64,000 nt of DNA from Microbispora corallina (lineage in GTDB: Bacteria; Actinomycetota; Actinomycetes; Streptosporangiales; Streptosporangiaceae): the NCBI RefSeq assembly GCF_016863035.1, contig NZ_BOOC01000005.1, positions 186,001 through 250,000 of the forward strand, written 5' to 3'. Positions 1 to 8,655 of this stretch are shown here, piece by piece. Position numbers and translations under genes: made by a program. How positions within the stretch are numbered: the first letter of the stretch is position 1; each line of letters starts with the position of its first letter. The notes under the pieces are model-generated. The model was not told where the DNA came from and ran no database searches. It saw nothing but the letters and a program-made list of their open reading frames with translations.

Positions 1-1
1 G

Positions 2-238
2 AAGCTGTCCGGCAAGGAGTACCGGCTGATGGTCGCCCTCAAGGAGGGCATCGACCAGGAGAACGCGAAGAAGATCTCCAAGCTCATCCGGGACGAGGGC
101 CCGAAGGGCGTCAAGGCGCAGATCCAGGGCGAGGAGCTCCGGGTCAGCTCGAAGAAGAAGGACGACCTGCAGGAGGTCATCGCCCTCCTGAAGGGCAAGG
201 ACCTGGACATCGCCCTGCAGTTCACGAACTACCGCTAG
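2..238 (+). CDS. yajQ: YajQ family nucleotide-binding protein (DUF520), 5'-truncated by window edge
   Basis: Only the last 78 codons are present; the reading frame is open from base 2 and ends in TAG at 236-238. The visible part contains the family's lysine-rich C-terminal segments ('[20 protein letters not shown]' and 'ALQFTNY' at the very end), which match the second ferredoxin-like half of YajQ/DUF520 proteins. Some family members bind cyclic di-GMP or nucleic acid; the role in actinomycetes is poorly defined. An internal ATG at 29 should not be taken as the start, because the similarity runs through it. Family assignment is confident, function is not. Confidence 0.85.
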   Translation, partial: KLSGKEYRLMVALKEGIDQENAKKISKLIRDEGPKGVKAQIQGEELRVSSKKKDDLQEVIALLKGKDLDIALQFTNYR

Positions 239-264
239 CACATCTCGACGCCGGGCCTTCACGC

Positions 265-1218
265 CTACGCCCGGGTGAACCGGGCGCCCCAGTTGTGGAT
301 CTGCTCAAGCAGTTCGGGCGGGTCGAGGACGTGGAAATCGGCGTCGAGCACGCCCAGTGCCATGGTCGGCCAGTCGAGGGAGTCGGCGGTGATGCGCACG
401 CGGCAGTGCTCGGCGTCGACCTCCTCGACCGTGCTCCATCTGCCGATCCGTTCGCGTACGGTCGCGGCCGGGGCGTCGACCAGGACCTCCACCCGGTACG
501 GGCGGGGCAGGTTGTCCAGGCCGGAGCGGACGAACTCGGCGGCGTCGGCAGCGGGCAGCTCGCGCGGCCGGAAACGGGAACCGGCGCCGTTCGGCGCGGT
601 GAGCCGGTCGACGCGGAAGCTGCGCCAGTCGTGCCGGGTGAGGTCGTAGGCGACCAGGTACCAGCGGCGGCCGAGACAGACCAGCCGATGCGGTTCGACG
701 TGCCGGTCGGTGCGCCGGCCGTCGGCGGCGGTGTAGGAGAAGCGGAGATGTTCGCTGTCCCGGCAGGCCAGCGCGACGGCGGTGAGCACGCCCGGGTCGG
801 CGCCCGCGCCGGCCGGGCCGTTCCAGCCGGCGGGCACGGTCATCGCGCGGAGCGCCTCGACCTGGCGCCGTAGCCGGGCCGGCATCACCTGCACCACCTT
901 GGCCAGGACCCGCACCGATGACTCGGCGATGCCCTCCACCGCGCCCTGCGCGGCGGCCTGCAGCCCGACGGCCAGGGCGACCGCCTCCTCGTCGTCGATC
1001 ACCAGCGGCGGCAGTGCCGCGCCCGCGGCGAGCTGGTAGCCGCCGTCAACGCCGCGCTGCGCCTCGACCGGATAGCCCAACTGGCGCAGCCGGTCGACGT
1101 CCCGGCGCAGGGTGCGGACCGAGACCCCCAGCCGCTCGGCGAGTTGGGTGCCCGGCCAGTACCGGTGGGTCTGCAGCAGGGACAGCAGCCGTAGCGTTCG
1201 GGTGCTGGTGTTCGCCAT
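265..1218 (-). CDS. WYL-domain transcriptional regulator (YafY type)
   Basis: The 317-residue product has an N-terminal winged helix-turn-helix (about 1-60, 'LAERLGVSVRTLRRDVDRLR'). This is followed by a WYL domain carrying 'RRWYLVAYDL' and 'WRSFRVDRL' (about 180-210) and a C-terminal WCX-like region. This is the standard full-length architecture of YafY-type regulators, which sense a ligand through the WYL domain and act as repressors or activators. It is divergent from a DinB-family gene across about 100 bp, an arrangement often seen for such regulators and their targets, so control of that neighbour and of itself is likely but inferred. An 18-bp palindrome lies in the shared intergenic region. 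The ATG at 1218 is followed at once by the HTH, which supports this start. Confidence 0.9.
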   Translation of the reverse strand: MANTSTRTLRLLSLLQTHRYWPGTQLAERLGVSVRTLRRDVDRLRQLGYPVEAQRGVDGGYQLAAGAALPPLVIDDEEAVALAVGLQAAAQGAVEGIAESSVRVLAKVVQVMPARLRRQVEALRAMTVPAGWNGPAGAGADPGVLTAVALACRDSEHLRFSYTAADGRRTDRHVEPHRLVCLGRRWYLVAYDLTRHDWRSFRVDRLTAPNGAGSRFRPRELPAADAAEFVRSGLDNLPRPYRVEVLVDAPAATVRERIGRWSTVEEVDAEHCRVRITADSLDWPTMALGVLDADFHVLDPPELLEQIHNWGARFTRA

Positions 1219-1270
1219 GTTCGTAAGTCTTCCGCAATTCAGGCCAGAAACTGACCGCTATGTGGCTTAG

Positions 1271-1288
1271 CGTCGGTCCTGACCGACG
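1271..1288. promoter_or_regulatory. 18-bp perfect palindrome, candidate operator between WYL regulator and dinB-like gene
   Basis: Arms CGTCGGTC (1271-1278) and GACCGACG (1281-1288) are exact reverse complements separated by CT. The site lies 26 bp upstream of the DinB-family start and about 50 bp upstream of the divergent regulator, where it could control both. Assignment to the WYL protein is inferred from position only. Confidence 0.5.
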
Positions 1289-1314
1289 GAACAGGACAAC
1301 GGAGAGCGGAGACC

Positions 1315-1860
1315 ATGAGCGAGACCACGACCGTCGACGAGCCGGCCACCCACGACGTCACCGGCGAGCGTGCCGACCTGCTGGCGATGCTGGCCAAGAC
1401 CAGGCATTTCCTCCGTTTCACCACCCGTGACCTCACCGACGAGCAGGCCGGGCAGCGGACCACCGCCAGCGAGCTGTGCCTGGGCGGCCTGATCAAACAC
1501 GTCACCGAGGTCGAGCGGAACTGGGCGGACTTCATCCTGAACGGCCCGTCGGGCGACTCCACCGACATGACCGAGGCCGACATGGCCCGGTGGACCGACA
1601 ATTTCCGGCTGCTGCCCGGTGAGACGCTCGCCGGTGTGCTGGACGCCTACGCCGAGGTGGCCCGCCGGACCGACGAGCTGGTCGCGACCCTGCCCGACCT
1701 GGACGCCACCCAGCCGCTGCCGAAGGCCCCGTGGTTCGAGCCCGGCGCGCGGTGGTCGGCCCGCCGGGTGCTGATGCACGTCATCGCCGAGACCGCTCAG
1801 CACGCCGGCCACGCCGACATCATCCGCGAGTCCCTGGACGGCGCCAAGAGCATGGGCTGA
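1315..1860 (+). CDS. DinB/DUF664 family four-helix-bundle protein
   Basis: The 181-residue protein has the helical pattern of the DinB/DUF664 superfamily, which includes mycothiol- and bacillithiol-dependent transferases and many proteins of unknown activity. Candidate metal-binding histidines lie in 'GLIKHVTEVERNW' (about residue 60) and in 'LMHVIAETAQHAGHADII' near the C terminus, matching the family's His triad. In an actinomycete a mycothiol-dependent detoxification role is plausible but not shown. The start has a purine-rich stretch (GGAGAGCGGAG) just upstream. It is divergent from the WYL regulator at 265-1218, which probably regulates it. Confidence 0.8.
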   Translation: MSETTTVDEPATHDVTGERADLLAMLAKTRHFLRFTTRDLTDEQAGQRTTASELCLGGLIKHVTEVERNWADFILNGPSGDSTDMTEADMARWTDNFRLLPGETLAGVLDAYAEVARRTDELVATLPDLDATQPLPKAPWFEPGARWSARRVLMHVIAETAQHAGHADIIRESLDGAKSMG

Positions 1861-1890
1861 CACCGCCCGGACCGGACGCCGCAACCCGCC

Positions 1891-2742
1891 CTATCCCGAC
1901 GTCACGCCGTGCAGGACGTCCGGCTTGTCGGTGATGATGCCGTCCACCTTGTACGAGATCAGGCGTCGCATGGCCGACGGGCTGTCCACCGTCCAGGCGA
2001 ACAGCCTCAGGTGACGGCCGTGGACGCGCCGCACGTACGCCGCGCTGAGCCGGCCGTACGGGACGTTGACGTAGGAGGCGTATGTCGCGACGCCGGGGAG
2101 TTGGGAGGAGGCGGGCGTGCCGAGCAGGCCGACGGGGACGGCGGGCAGGAGCCGGTGGAAGCGGCGCATCGAGGTCCAGTCGAACGACTGGACGACGAGG
2201 CGGCCGGGACGCAGCCACTCCGGATGCCGCCGCAGCTCCAGCGCGACGCGGGCCTCGATGCCGGGGTAGAGCCGGGGTTCCTTGATCTCCAGGAGCAGGC
2301 CGAGGCGGCTGCCGCCCATGGCCCGCAGCGTCTCGCCGAGCGTCGGGACGCGCTCACCCCGGTAGGCCCGGCCGAACCAGGAGCCGGCGTCCAGCTTCTT
2401 GACCTGGGCGAGGGTGAGGTCGCGGACCCGCCAGGGCGCGTGGCCGGGGAAGACCCGCTCGACGTTCGTGGTGCGGGTGAGGGTCGTGTCGTGCATCAGG
2501 ACCAGTTTGTGGTCCTTCGTCTCCTGTACGTCCAGCTCGAACATGTGGGCGTGCTGGTCGCGGGCCATGCGGAAGGCCGTGATCGTGTTCTCGGGCGCGT
2601 ACGCGGACGCCCCGCGGTGGGCCACGGTCACGACCTCCGCCGTACGGCGGTGGGACGGGGTGGCCGCGGCGGCCGGCGGGGCGACGAGCGCCCCGAGAGT
2701 CGCCGAGGCGGTGAGGACGGCTGGGCCGGTTCGCCAGGTCAT
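1891..2742 (-). CDS. Secreted glycerophosphodiester phosphodiesterase
   Basis: The 283-residue protein hydrolyses glycerophosphodiesters to glycerol-3-phosphate and an alcohol. After a likely signal peptide (about 1-27, with an Ala-rich end), the TIM-barrel signature begins with 'VAHRGASAYAPENT' (catalytic His42). It continues through 'FELDVQ' and 'LVLMHDTTLTRTT' (second catalytic His) and 'LLLEIKEPR', ending with 'DGIITDKPD'. All metal and catalytic positions expected for the GDPD family are present, and the length fits secreted members. It converges with the DinB-like gene, 30 bp away. Its product probably acts at the cell surface in phosphate or phospholipid scavenging. Confidence 0.92.
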   Translation of the reverse strand: MTWRTGPAVLTASATLGALVAPPAAAATPSHRRTAEVVTVAHRGASAYAPENTITAFRMARDQHAHMFELDVQETKDHKLVLMHDTTLTRTTNVERVFPGHAPWRVRDLTLAQVKKLDAGSWFGRAYRGERVPTLGETLRAMGGSRLGLLLEIKEPRLYPGIEARVALELRRHPEWLRPGRLVVQSFDWTSMRRFHRLLPAVPVGLLGTPASSQLPGVATYASYVNVPYGRLSAAYVRRVHGRHLRLFAWTVDSPSAMRRLISYKVDGIITDKPDVLHGVTSG

Positions 2743-2861
2743 GGGGTCTCCTTATTCGTGGGAGGCGCCTACGACCCGAACCTGACAAGCGGTTGTGGCG
2801 ATCAGTTGATGCCCGAGTAACCGGCAGATGGCCGGCAACCCAAACCGGGTACGACGCCGGT

Positions 2862-3106
2862 ATGCCCGAAGGGCACCTGATCCACCGCCACGCCCGGCGG
2901 CAGAACGCGGCGATCGCCGGCGAGGTCGTGCGGGCCCCAAGGCCGAGGAGGTGCTGTGGCGGCCCGACCTGCAGCAGCCGAAGCGGTCGCAGACGGGCGG
3001 CTGGAACGCGCGGTACCGGACCGGCCACAAGGGCCGGTACGACGCCGCGCTCACGGACCTGGTCGCGGAGAGGCTGCCGTTCTGCCGAATCAGATATGCC
3101 TTCTGA
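2862..3106 (+). pseudogene. Decayed remnant with Fpg/Nei-like N terminus, frameshifted
   Basis: Starting at ATG 2862 the reading frame gives 'MPEGHLIHRHARRQNAAIAG', which strongly resembles the N terminus of Fpg/Nei (MutM/Nei2) DNA glycosylases. There Pro2 and Glu3 are the catalytic residues. After about 28 codons the coding pattern, judged by GC-rich third positions, moves to a different frame. That frame reads 'PKAEEVLWRPDLQQPKR' and 'GGWNARYRTGHKGRYDAALT' and stops at 3106. Normal glycosylases are about 260-290 residues, so this is a deletion remnant or a fusion of two fragments. The origin of the second part was not recognised. Confidence 0.4.
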
Positions 3107-3188
3107 AATGTGACGATGGCGTGTACATGGTCTGAACGCCGTGAGATTTGGTTGAAGTCGGGCCTATCTCCCGTGTTCCCTGGGTCGG

Positions 3189-5345
3189 GTGACGACCCCT
3201 GCCCGATCATGGCCGGACACCGACGTCGTGGGAGCGGCGGTCTCCGCCCCCGTCACCGTCTACAGCGCCGTGCGGAAGGACCCCTCCGGCGAGCTCGTCC
3301 ACGAGGGCAACCGGGTGCCGGACATCGTCGCCCTCGACGCCGCCCGGCTGGTGGTCGGCTGGCGGGCCGGGGTGGCCGACCCCGGGGATCCGGCGCCGAA
3401 GGACCAGGGCGCCATAAAGATCGCCAGATCCGAGGACGGCGGCCGGACCTGGACCGTCGGGACGCTGGCCGCGGACGACGCGGTCCACCGGTACCACTAC
3501 GTCGTCTTCCTCAACGACTCCGGCACGCTCCACGCGCTGCTCGGGCGCATCACGATCGCCGCGGACCGCGACGCCGAGGGTGACCTCGACGGCTTCCCGG
3601 TCGAGATGACGGTCAAGCGGAGCACGGACGGCGGCCGAACGTGGGCCGACGTCCCGGTCACCGTCGCCGTCCCGCCGAACCCCCGTGGCGTCGTCGTGGC
3701 GGGCAAGCCCATCCGGCACGACGGCGTGTGGCTGGTGCCGTACTGGCGCTCGGCCCAGGGGACGACGAAGGCCGGCGTGCTCCGCTCGTCCGACCTGGTC
3801 ACCTGGACGCCGGGCGCCCTCGCGGAGAACCCGCCGGGCGTGTCGGTCGAGGAGCCGCAGGTCGCGGTCTCCCAGGACGACCCGAAGACGCTGGTCATGG
3901 TCGCCCGCACGCTCACCGGCGGCCCGACCGCCGAGGCGCGGGACGCGCACTACCGCACCCACGCCGCGTACGCCGCCACCGCCACCAGCACCGACGGGGG
4001 CCTCACCTGGTCGCGGATGACGCTCGACCCCGATCTGCCGAACTACTACGTCAAGACCTTCTTCGCCACGGACGCGAACGGCCTCCACCTCGCGATCTAC
4101 AACACGCTGGCCGGGCCGTTCACCGGCACCTCGGAGAGCAAGCCCGACCAGTACCGCGAGGTCCTCTACTACAAGGTCAAGCGGCCCGGCACGCCCTGGG
4201 GGCCGGGCCGGCTGTTCGCCGACGGCAGGAGGAGCACCACGGGGGCGGGCCGCGGCTGGGACGTCTACGCGAGCGCCGACGAGTACGCGCCGGGGAGGTT
4301 CGCCGTCGTCTGGGAGCACAACCAGACCGACATCAGGGTCGCCCGGCTCGACGTCTCGAACGCGTTCACCGGCGTCACCCGGGGCACGGCCGGCTGGACG
4401 GCGGGCGGCGCGGCGCAGCCCACGCCGTCCGGCGGGTTCCGCCTCGCCGGGGCGTCGATCAGCCGGCCGTACGGACCGGCGGGCGGGTTCGTGCTGACGG
4501 TCCGCGGCGGGGTGACCCGCTTCCCCGAGTCGGGCGAGGGGCTCGGGGTCACGGTGAGCACCGGCGCCCGCGCGCTCACGGTCGCCGTGCGCCCCGACGG
4601 CCTGTACGCCCTGGGCACGGCCGGGTGGACCCGCGTCCACGCGCCGTCCGAAGCCTGGCGGGTGATCGTCGACGCGGCGGGGACCGCCACGGCCGAGGGC
4701 GGGGCCCGGTGGAGCGTCCCGGTCACCGGTTCCGCCGCCGGGGTCTCGGCCTGGAGCGACGGCGAGGCCGTCCTCGACCTGATCGAGGTCGCCGACCACG
4801 TCGCCGGGGGCTCCTGGGACGGCTGGGCGCTCGACGCCCCCGGCGCCCGGCTCCTCGACGGCGGGCTGCGCCTGCGCAGCGCGGGCGGCCGCGTGGTCCA
4901 GGCCGTGCTCCCGCTCGACGTGACCAGGGGCTGCGACTTCACCGTCGAGGTCCGCGGCCGGGTGATCGACGACAGCGCGCTCGACCCGCGTACGGGCCTG
5001 GGGGTCAGCTTCGGCACGAAGGTCGCCAACGGCGCCCGGCGGCTCATGCTCACGGTCCAGAAGGGCGGCGTCTGGACGATGACGAAGGGCTCCACCGTCT
5101 GGACCAGGGTCCTGTCGCTCGGCGGCGCGGGCGACCTCGCGACGTGGACGGTGGTCGTGGACAGCGCGGGCGTGGCCCGGCTCCTGCGCGACGGCGCCGG
5201 CACCGGCGCCACCTGGGTCGTCCAGGACAGCAGGCAGACCCCGCAGGTCGCCCACTGGGTCGCCGGAACCCCCGGCGGCAACACGGCCGAGGCCCACATC
5301 GACCGGACGATCGTCACGGCCACGCTCAGTCTTCCCTCTGTCTGA
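3189..5345 (+). CDS. Sialidase-like BNR-repeat (Asp-box) beta-propeller protein
   Basis: The 718-residue product carries Asp-boxes: 'SEDGGRTW' at about 81-88, 'STDGGRTW' at about 145-152 and 'STDGGLTW' near 270, plus a degenerate 'SSDLVTW'. These indicate a six-bladed sialidase/exo-alpha-glycosidase-like propeller in the first 400 residues. The C-terminal 300 residues look like one or two jelly-roll (concanavalin-like) domains, with pairs such as 'GLGVTVSTG' and 'GLGVSFGTK'. The GTG at 3189 gives no visible signal peptide, which is odd for a predicted glycan-acting protein; the true start could be slightly upstream. Whether the catalytic Arg triad and Tyr of true sialidases are present was not resolved, so the substrate is unknown. 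Confidence 0.7.
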   Translation: MTTPARSWPDTDVVGAAVSAPVTVYSAVRKDPSGELVHEGNRVPDIVALDAARLVVGWRAGVADPGDPAPKDQGAIKIARSEDGGRTWTVGTLAADDAVHRYHYVVFLNDSGTLHALLGRITIAADRDAEGDLDGFPVEMTVKRSTDGGRTWADVPVTVAVPPNPRGVVVAGKPIRHDGVWLVPYWRSAQGTTKAGVLRSSDLVTWTPGALAENPPGVSVEEPQVAVSQDDPKTLVMVARTLTGGPTAEARDAHYRTHAAYAATATSTDGGLTWSRMTLDPDLPNYYVKTFFATDANGLHLAIYNTLAGPFTGTSESKPDQYREVLYYKVKRPGTPWGPGRLFADGRRSTTGAGRGWDVYASADEYAPGRFAVVWEHNQTDIRVARLDVSNAFTGVTRGTAGWTAGGAAQPTPSGGFRLAGASISRPYGPAGGFVLTVRGGVTRFPESGEGLGVTVSTGARALTVAVRPDGLYALGTAGWTRVHAPSEAWRVIVDAAGTATAEGGARWSVPVTGSAAGVSAWSDGEAVLDLIEVADHVAGGSWDGWALDAPGARLLDGGLRLRSAGGRVVQAVLPLDVTRGCDFTVEVRGRVIDDSALDPRTGLGVSFGTKVANGARRLMLTVQKGGVWTMTKGSTVWTRVLSLGGAGDLATWTVVVDSAGVARLLRDGAGTGATWVVQDSRQTPQVAHWVAGTPGGNTAEAHIDRTIVTATLSLPSV

Positions 5346-5390
5346 CCTCCGCCTCTTTCGCCTCATTCGTCCCATAGGGCCGTCCTGAAG

Positions 5391-5405
5391 GTTGCCTTAA
5401 GCAAC
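5391..5405. promoter_or_regulatory. Candidate MarR operator upstream of MarR-MFS operon
   Basis: GTTGCCTTAAGCAAC is a near-perfect inverted repeat about 45 bp upstream of the marR start. A second TTGCTTAG half-site follows at about 5417-5424, and the interval is locally AT-rich (GATATGCTTGCTTAGG). The size and position fit an autoregulatory MarR site over the promoter. Confidence 0.45.
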
Positions 5406-5449
5406 GATCAGATATGCTTGCTTAGGGAAACTAACTGGAGGCGAGCATC

Positions 5450-5974
5450 ATGGCGTCGGAGGCGAGCTGCGACGAGCTGCTCCTGCGGCTGCTCGACGTG
5501 AAGACGGTGATCAAAGGACTGGGCCGCGACCTGCCCTGGCCCGCGGGCCGTACGGGCCTCGCGATCCTCGTCGTGCTGGAGCGGGTCGGCCCCGCCCGCG
5601 TCGGGGAGCTGTCGGAGATGTTCGACGTCGACCAGTCGGTCATCAGCCGGCGCGTCGCCGACCTCGAGGACGGCGGCTGGACCGAGCGCGTGCCGAATCC
5701 CCACGACAGGCGCTCCTGGTTCATCCGGGCGACACCCGAGGGCGAGCGCCTCGCGCGCGAGTCGTGCGGCAAGCTGCGCCGCCTCCTGGCCGACGCGCTG
5801 ACGACCTGGTCCGACGACGAGATCACCGAGCTGTCCGGCCTGCTGGCCCGGCTCAGGGCGAGCGTCGAGACGCCGGCGCACGGACCCGGGCGCACCGCAC
5901 GCGTGCGCGCCCCCGCCGCCGCTCCCCCGCGGCACGTGAACGAAGGCTTGGCAGAGACAGTGGAAGGACACTGA
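5450..5974 (+). CDS. MarR family transcriptional regulator
   Basis: The 174-residue protein has a MarR winged helix with 'RVGELSEMFDVDQSVISRRV' as the recognition-helix region and 'WTERVPNPHDRRSWFIRATP' as the wing (about 45-110). A GGAGG ribosome-binding site precedes the ATG by 8 nt. Its stop overlaps the start of the downstream MFS gene (TGATG), so the two are translationally coupled. The usual reading is that it represses the efflux operon until a drug or aromatic ligand binds. A palindrome at 5391-5405 is the candidate operator. The C-terminal 25 residues are Ala/Pro/Arg-rich and appear disordered. Confidence 0.9.
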   Translation: MASEASCDELLLRLLDVKTVIKGLGRDLPWPAGRTGLAILVVLERVGPARVGELSEMFDVDQSVISRRVADLEDGGWTERVPNPHDRRSWFIRATPEGERLARESCGKLRRLLADALTTWSDDEITELSGLLARLRASVETPAHGPGRTARVRAPAAAPPRHVNEGLAETVEGH

Positions 5975-8514
5975 TGGCGAACGCGATACCGGCCGAGGTG
6001 CGCCAGCCGGCACCCGACCAGGACGTCCCCATGACGCACCGCCAGATCCTGGAGGCGCTGTCGGGGCTGCTCCTCGGCATGTTCGTGGCGATCCTCTCGT
6101 CGACCGTGGTGGCGAACGCCCTGCCGACGATCACGGCCACCCTGCACGCCGACGAGACGACGTACACCTGGGTGATCACCGCCTCGCTGCTGGCGGTCAC
6201 GGTCTCCACCCCCATCTGGGGCAAGCTCGCGGACCTGTTCAGCAAGAAGGTCCTGGTCCAGCTCGGTCTGATCGTCTACGTGATCGGGTCGGCGATCGCC
6301 GGCCTGTCGCAGAACTCCGAGATGCTGATCGGGGCCCGGGTGGTGCAGGGCCTCGGGGCCGGCGGCCTCATGGCCCTCTCCCAAGTGATCATGGCGGCGA
6401 TGATCGCGCCACGTGAGCGCGGCCGCTACTCGGGCTACCTGGGCGCGGTCTTCGCGGTCGCGACCATCGGCGGCCCGCTCGTCGGCGGCGTCATCGTCGA
6501 CACCTCCTGGCTCGGCTGGCGGTGGTGCTTCTACGTCGGCGTGCCGTTCGCGGTCATCGCCCTGTTCGTGCTGCAGAAGACCCTCCACCTGCCGGTCCGC
6601 AGGCGCCAGGTCAGCATCGACTGGGGAGGCGCCGTGCTGATCGCCGCCTCGGTGTCGCTGCTGCTCGTGTGGATCTCGTTCGCCGGCAACAAGTACGACT
6701 GGCTGTCGTGGCAGACCGCCGCCATGGTCGGCGGCGCGGTCGTGCTGGCGCTGCTGTTCCTGCTCGTGGAGGTCAAGGCCAAGGAGCCCATCGTCCCCCT
6801 GCGGCTGTTCCGCAACCGGACCATCTCGCTCGCGGTCGTCGCGAGCGTCCTCGTCGGCGTCGCGCTGTTCGGCGCCACCACGTTCCTCAGCCAGTACTTC
6901 CAGCTCGCCCGGGGCGAGTCGCCCACCAAGGCCGGCCTGATGACGCTGCCGATGATCCTCGGTCTCGCGCTCGCCTCGACGGTCGGCGGCCAGATCATCA
7001 CCCGTACCGGCCGGTGGAAGGCCATCCTCACCACGGGCTCCTTCCTCCTCACCGTCGGCCTGGCCCTCATGGCCACCCTGCGGTACGACACGGACTACTG
7101 GCTCGTCGCCGTCTACATGTTCGCGATCGGCGTCGGCCTCGGCCTGACCCAGCAGAACCTCGTCCTCGCCGTGCAGAACCAGGTGCGGCCCGAGGAGCTC
7201 GGCGCCGGCAGCTCCGTCGTCGCGTTCTTCCGCTCCCTCGGCGGCGCGATCGGCGTGTCCGCGCTCGGCGCCCTGGTGGTCAACCGGGTCGGCACGTACC
7301 TGCGTGAGGGCCTGGCCGCGATCGGCGTGAAGGGCGAGGCCGGCGGCGACGGCTCGATCCCCCGCCTCTCCTCGCTGCCCGCCCCCGTCAGGGCCGTCGT
7401 CGAGAGCGCGTACGGCCACGGGGTCGGCGACGTGTTCCTGTACGCGGCGCCGCTCGCGCTGCTCGCGCTGCTCGCGATCCTGTTCATCAAGGAGGTCCCG
7501 CTGCGGACCGCCTCCGCCCCGGCCACCGCGCCGGCCGCCGCGCCGGAGCCGGCCCCCGAGCCGGTCGCCGAGGGGACGCGGGCCAGGAACGGTGCGGCCG
7601 CCGGCCGCCACGCCCAGCGCGACCGGCAGCGGCCCGCGCCCGTGGGGGCGCGCGGCGCCGACACGCTCGCCGACGGGCTGGCCGCCTCGCCCGCCGTACG
7701 GGACCGCTGGGAGCCCGCGTACGCGGCGGCGGGCGAGTGGGCCGCGGGACCGGACGGCGGCGTGGAGATCCGCGGCTTCGTCAGCGGCGAGGACGGCTTC
7801 GCCGTCGGCCACGCCACGCTGACGCTGATCGACGTGCGCGGCCACCAGCTCGGGAGGGCCATGACCCGGGCCGACGGCGGCTACAGCGTCCAGGCGCCCG
7901 GAGGAGGCACGTACGTCCTCATCGCGTCGGCCGCCGAGCGCGACCCGCAGGTGGCCACGCTCGTGGTCGGGGACCAGCCGGTGGACTTCGACCTGATCCT
8001 CGCGGGCTCCGGCAAGCTGACCGGCGTGGTGCGCGACCTCGACGGGAAGCCGGTGGCCGAGGCGATGGTCGTCGTGACCGACGTCCGTGGCGAGGTCGTC
8101 ACCTCGGGAAGCACCGACGGCGAGGGCGTCTACACCTTCTCCGGGGTCGTGGCCGGCACGTACACGATGGCGGTCAGCGCGCCCTCCCACCGCCCGGTCG
8201 CCGTTCCCGTCGAGGTCATCGGCACCGGCCTCACCCGGCAGGACGTCGAGCTCCGGCCCGGCGCCCGGGTCCGCGGCACCGTACGGGTGCGCGGCGGCGG
8301 CCCCCTGAACGACGCGCGGGTGACGCTGCTGGACGCCGCGGGGAACGTGGTCGGCACCACGACGACCGGCGAGGACGGCGAGTACGCGTTCGCGGACCTG
8401 ACCGGCGGCCAGTACACGGTCATCGCCACCGGGTACCCGCCCGTGGCCGACACCATGACCGTCGACGGCCGGGACGACGACGGCCGCGACATCTGGCTGG
8501 GCCACCCCGAGTGA
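5974..8514 (+). CDS. DHA2-type MFS efflux transporter fused to three carboxypeptidase-regulatory-like Ig modules
   Basis: The product has about 846 residues. Residues 1 to about 510 form a 14-TM drug:H+ antiporter of the EmrB/QacA type, with motif C-like 'ARVVQGLGAGGLMALSQV' and the motif A region 'GKLADLFSKK'. A Pro/Ala linker (about 510-580) leads into three tandem Ig-like modules of the carboxypeptidase-regulatory/CarboxypepD_reg type. These are marked by 'GFVSGEDGFAVGHATLTL', 'GVVRDLDGKPVAEAMVVV' and 'GTVRVRGGGPLNDARVTL', each followed by a 'DGxYxF/V' turn. Canonical family members stop after the TM part (about 500 residues), so this is a fusion. The start at 5974 overlaps the marR stop. 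The modules presumably lie outside the membrane and may bind cell wall or protein; that is inference. The following YceI gene carries the same module. Confidence 0.88.
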   Translation: MANAIPAEVRQPAPDQDVPMTHRQILEALSGLLLGMFVAILSSTVVANALPTITATLHADETTYTWVITASLLAVTVSTPIWGKLADLFSKKVLVQLGLIVYVIGSAIAGLSQNSEMLIGARVVQGLGAGGLMALSQVIMAAMIAPRERGRYSGYLGAVFAVATIGGPLVGGVIVDTSWLGWRWCFYVGVPFAVIALFVLQKTLHLPVRRRQVSIDWGGAVLIAASVSLLLVWISFAGNKYDWLSWQTAAMVGGAVVLALLFLLVEVKAKEPIVPLRLFRNRTISLAVVASVLVGVALFGATTFLSQYFQLARGESPTKAGLMTLPMILGLALASTVGGQIITRTGRWKAILTTGSFLLTVGLALMATLRYDTDYWLVAVYMFAIGVGLGLTQQNLVLAVQNQVRPEELGAGSSVVAFFRSLGGAIGVSALGALVVNRVGTYLREGLAAIGVKGEAGGDGSIPRLSSLPAPVRAVVESAYGHGVGDVFLYAAPLALLALLAILFIKEVPLRTASAPATAPAAAPEPAPEPVAEGTRARNGAAAGRHAQRDRQRPAPVGARGADTLADGLAASPAVRDRWEPAYAAAGEWAAGPDGGVEIRGFVSGEDGFAVGHATLTLIDVRGHQLGRAMTRADGGYSVQAPGGGTYVLIASAAERDPQVATLVVGDQPVDFDLILAGSGKLTGVVRDLDGKPVAEAMVVVTDVRGEVVTSGSTDGEGVYTFSGVVAGTYTMAVSAPSHRPVAVPVEVIGTGLTRQDVELRPGARVRGTVRVRGGGPLNDARVTLLDAAGNVVGTTTTGEDGEYAFADLTGGQYTVIATGYPPVADTMTVDGRDDDGRDIWLGHPE

Positions 8515-8522
8515 CCCCGCCC

Positions 8523-8550
8523 CCGGCCCGGCCGCGCGCGGCCGGGCCGG
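8523..8550 (+). terminator. GC-rich hairpin after the MFS gene
   Basis: CCGGCCCGGCC (8523-8533) and GGCCGGGCCGG (8540-8550) pair perfectly over 11 bp around a GCGCGC loop, starting 8 bp after the MFS stop. There is no T-run, so it may be a pause, an mRNA-stabilising structure or an actinomycete-style I-shaped terminator. Confidence 0.5.
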
Positions 8551-8562
8551 CCGGCAGGCCGT

Positions 8563-8640
8563 TAGCGGGACGAGCGCTTACAGGCGGGTCGCGGGACGAG
8601 CGGGTCGCAGGACGGACAAGCGGTTCGCAGGACGAGCAGG
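8563..8640 (+). repeat. Imperfect short tandem repeats between MFS and YceI genes
   Basis: About four imperfect copies of a 15-20 bp unit, core TCGCRGGACGAGCRG, occupy most of the 140-bp gap before the YceI gene. No ORF or known regulatory role was recognised. They could arise by slippage. Confidence 0.5.
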
Positions 8641-8655
8641 GAGAGCACGAGTCGT

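Noticed and set aside
5431-8505. Very long open frame on the minus strand opposite the MarR/MFS genes
   Set aside because: It is an antisense shadow caused by GC-rich codons; the translation is Arg/Gly/Asp/Val-rich low complexity with no domains, while the plus strand encodes clear MarR and MFS proteins.
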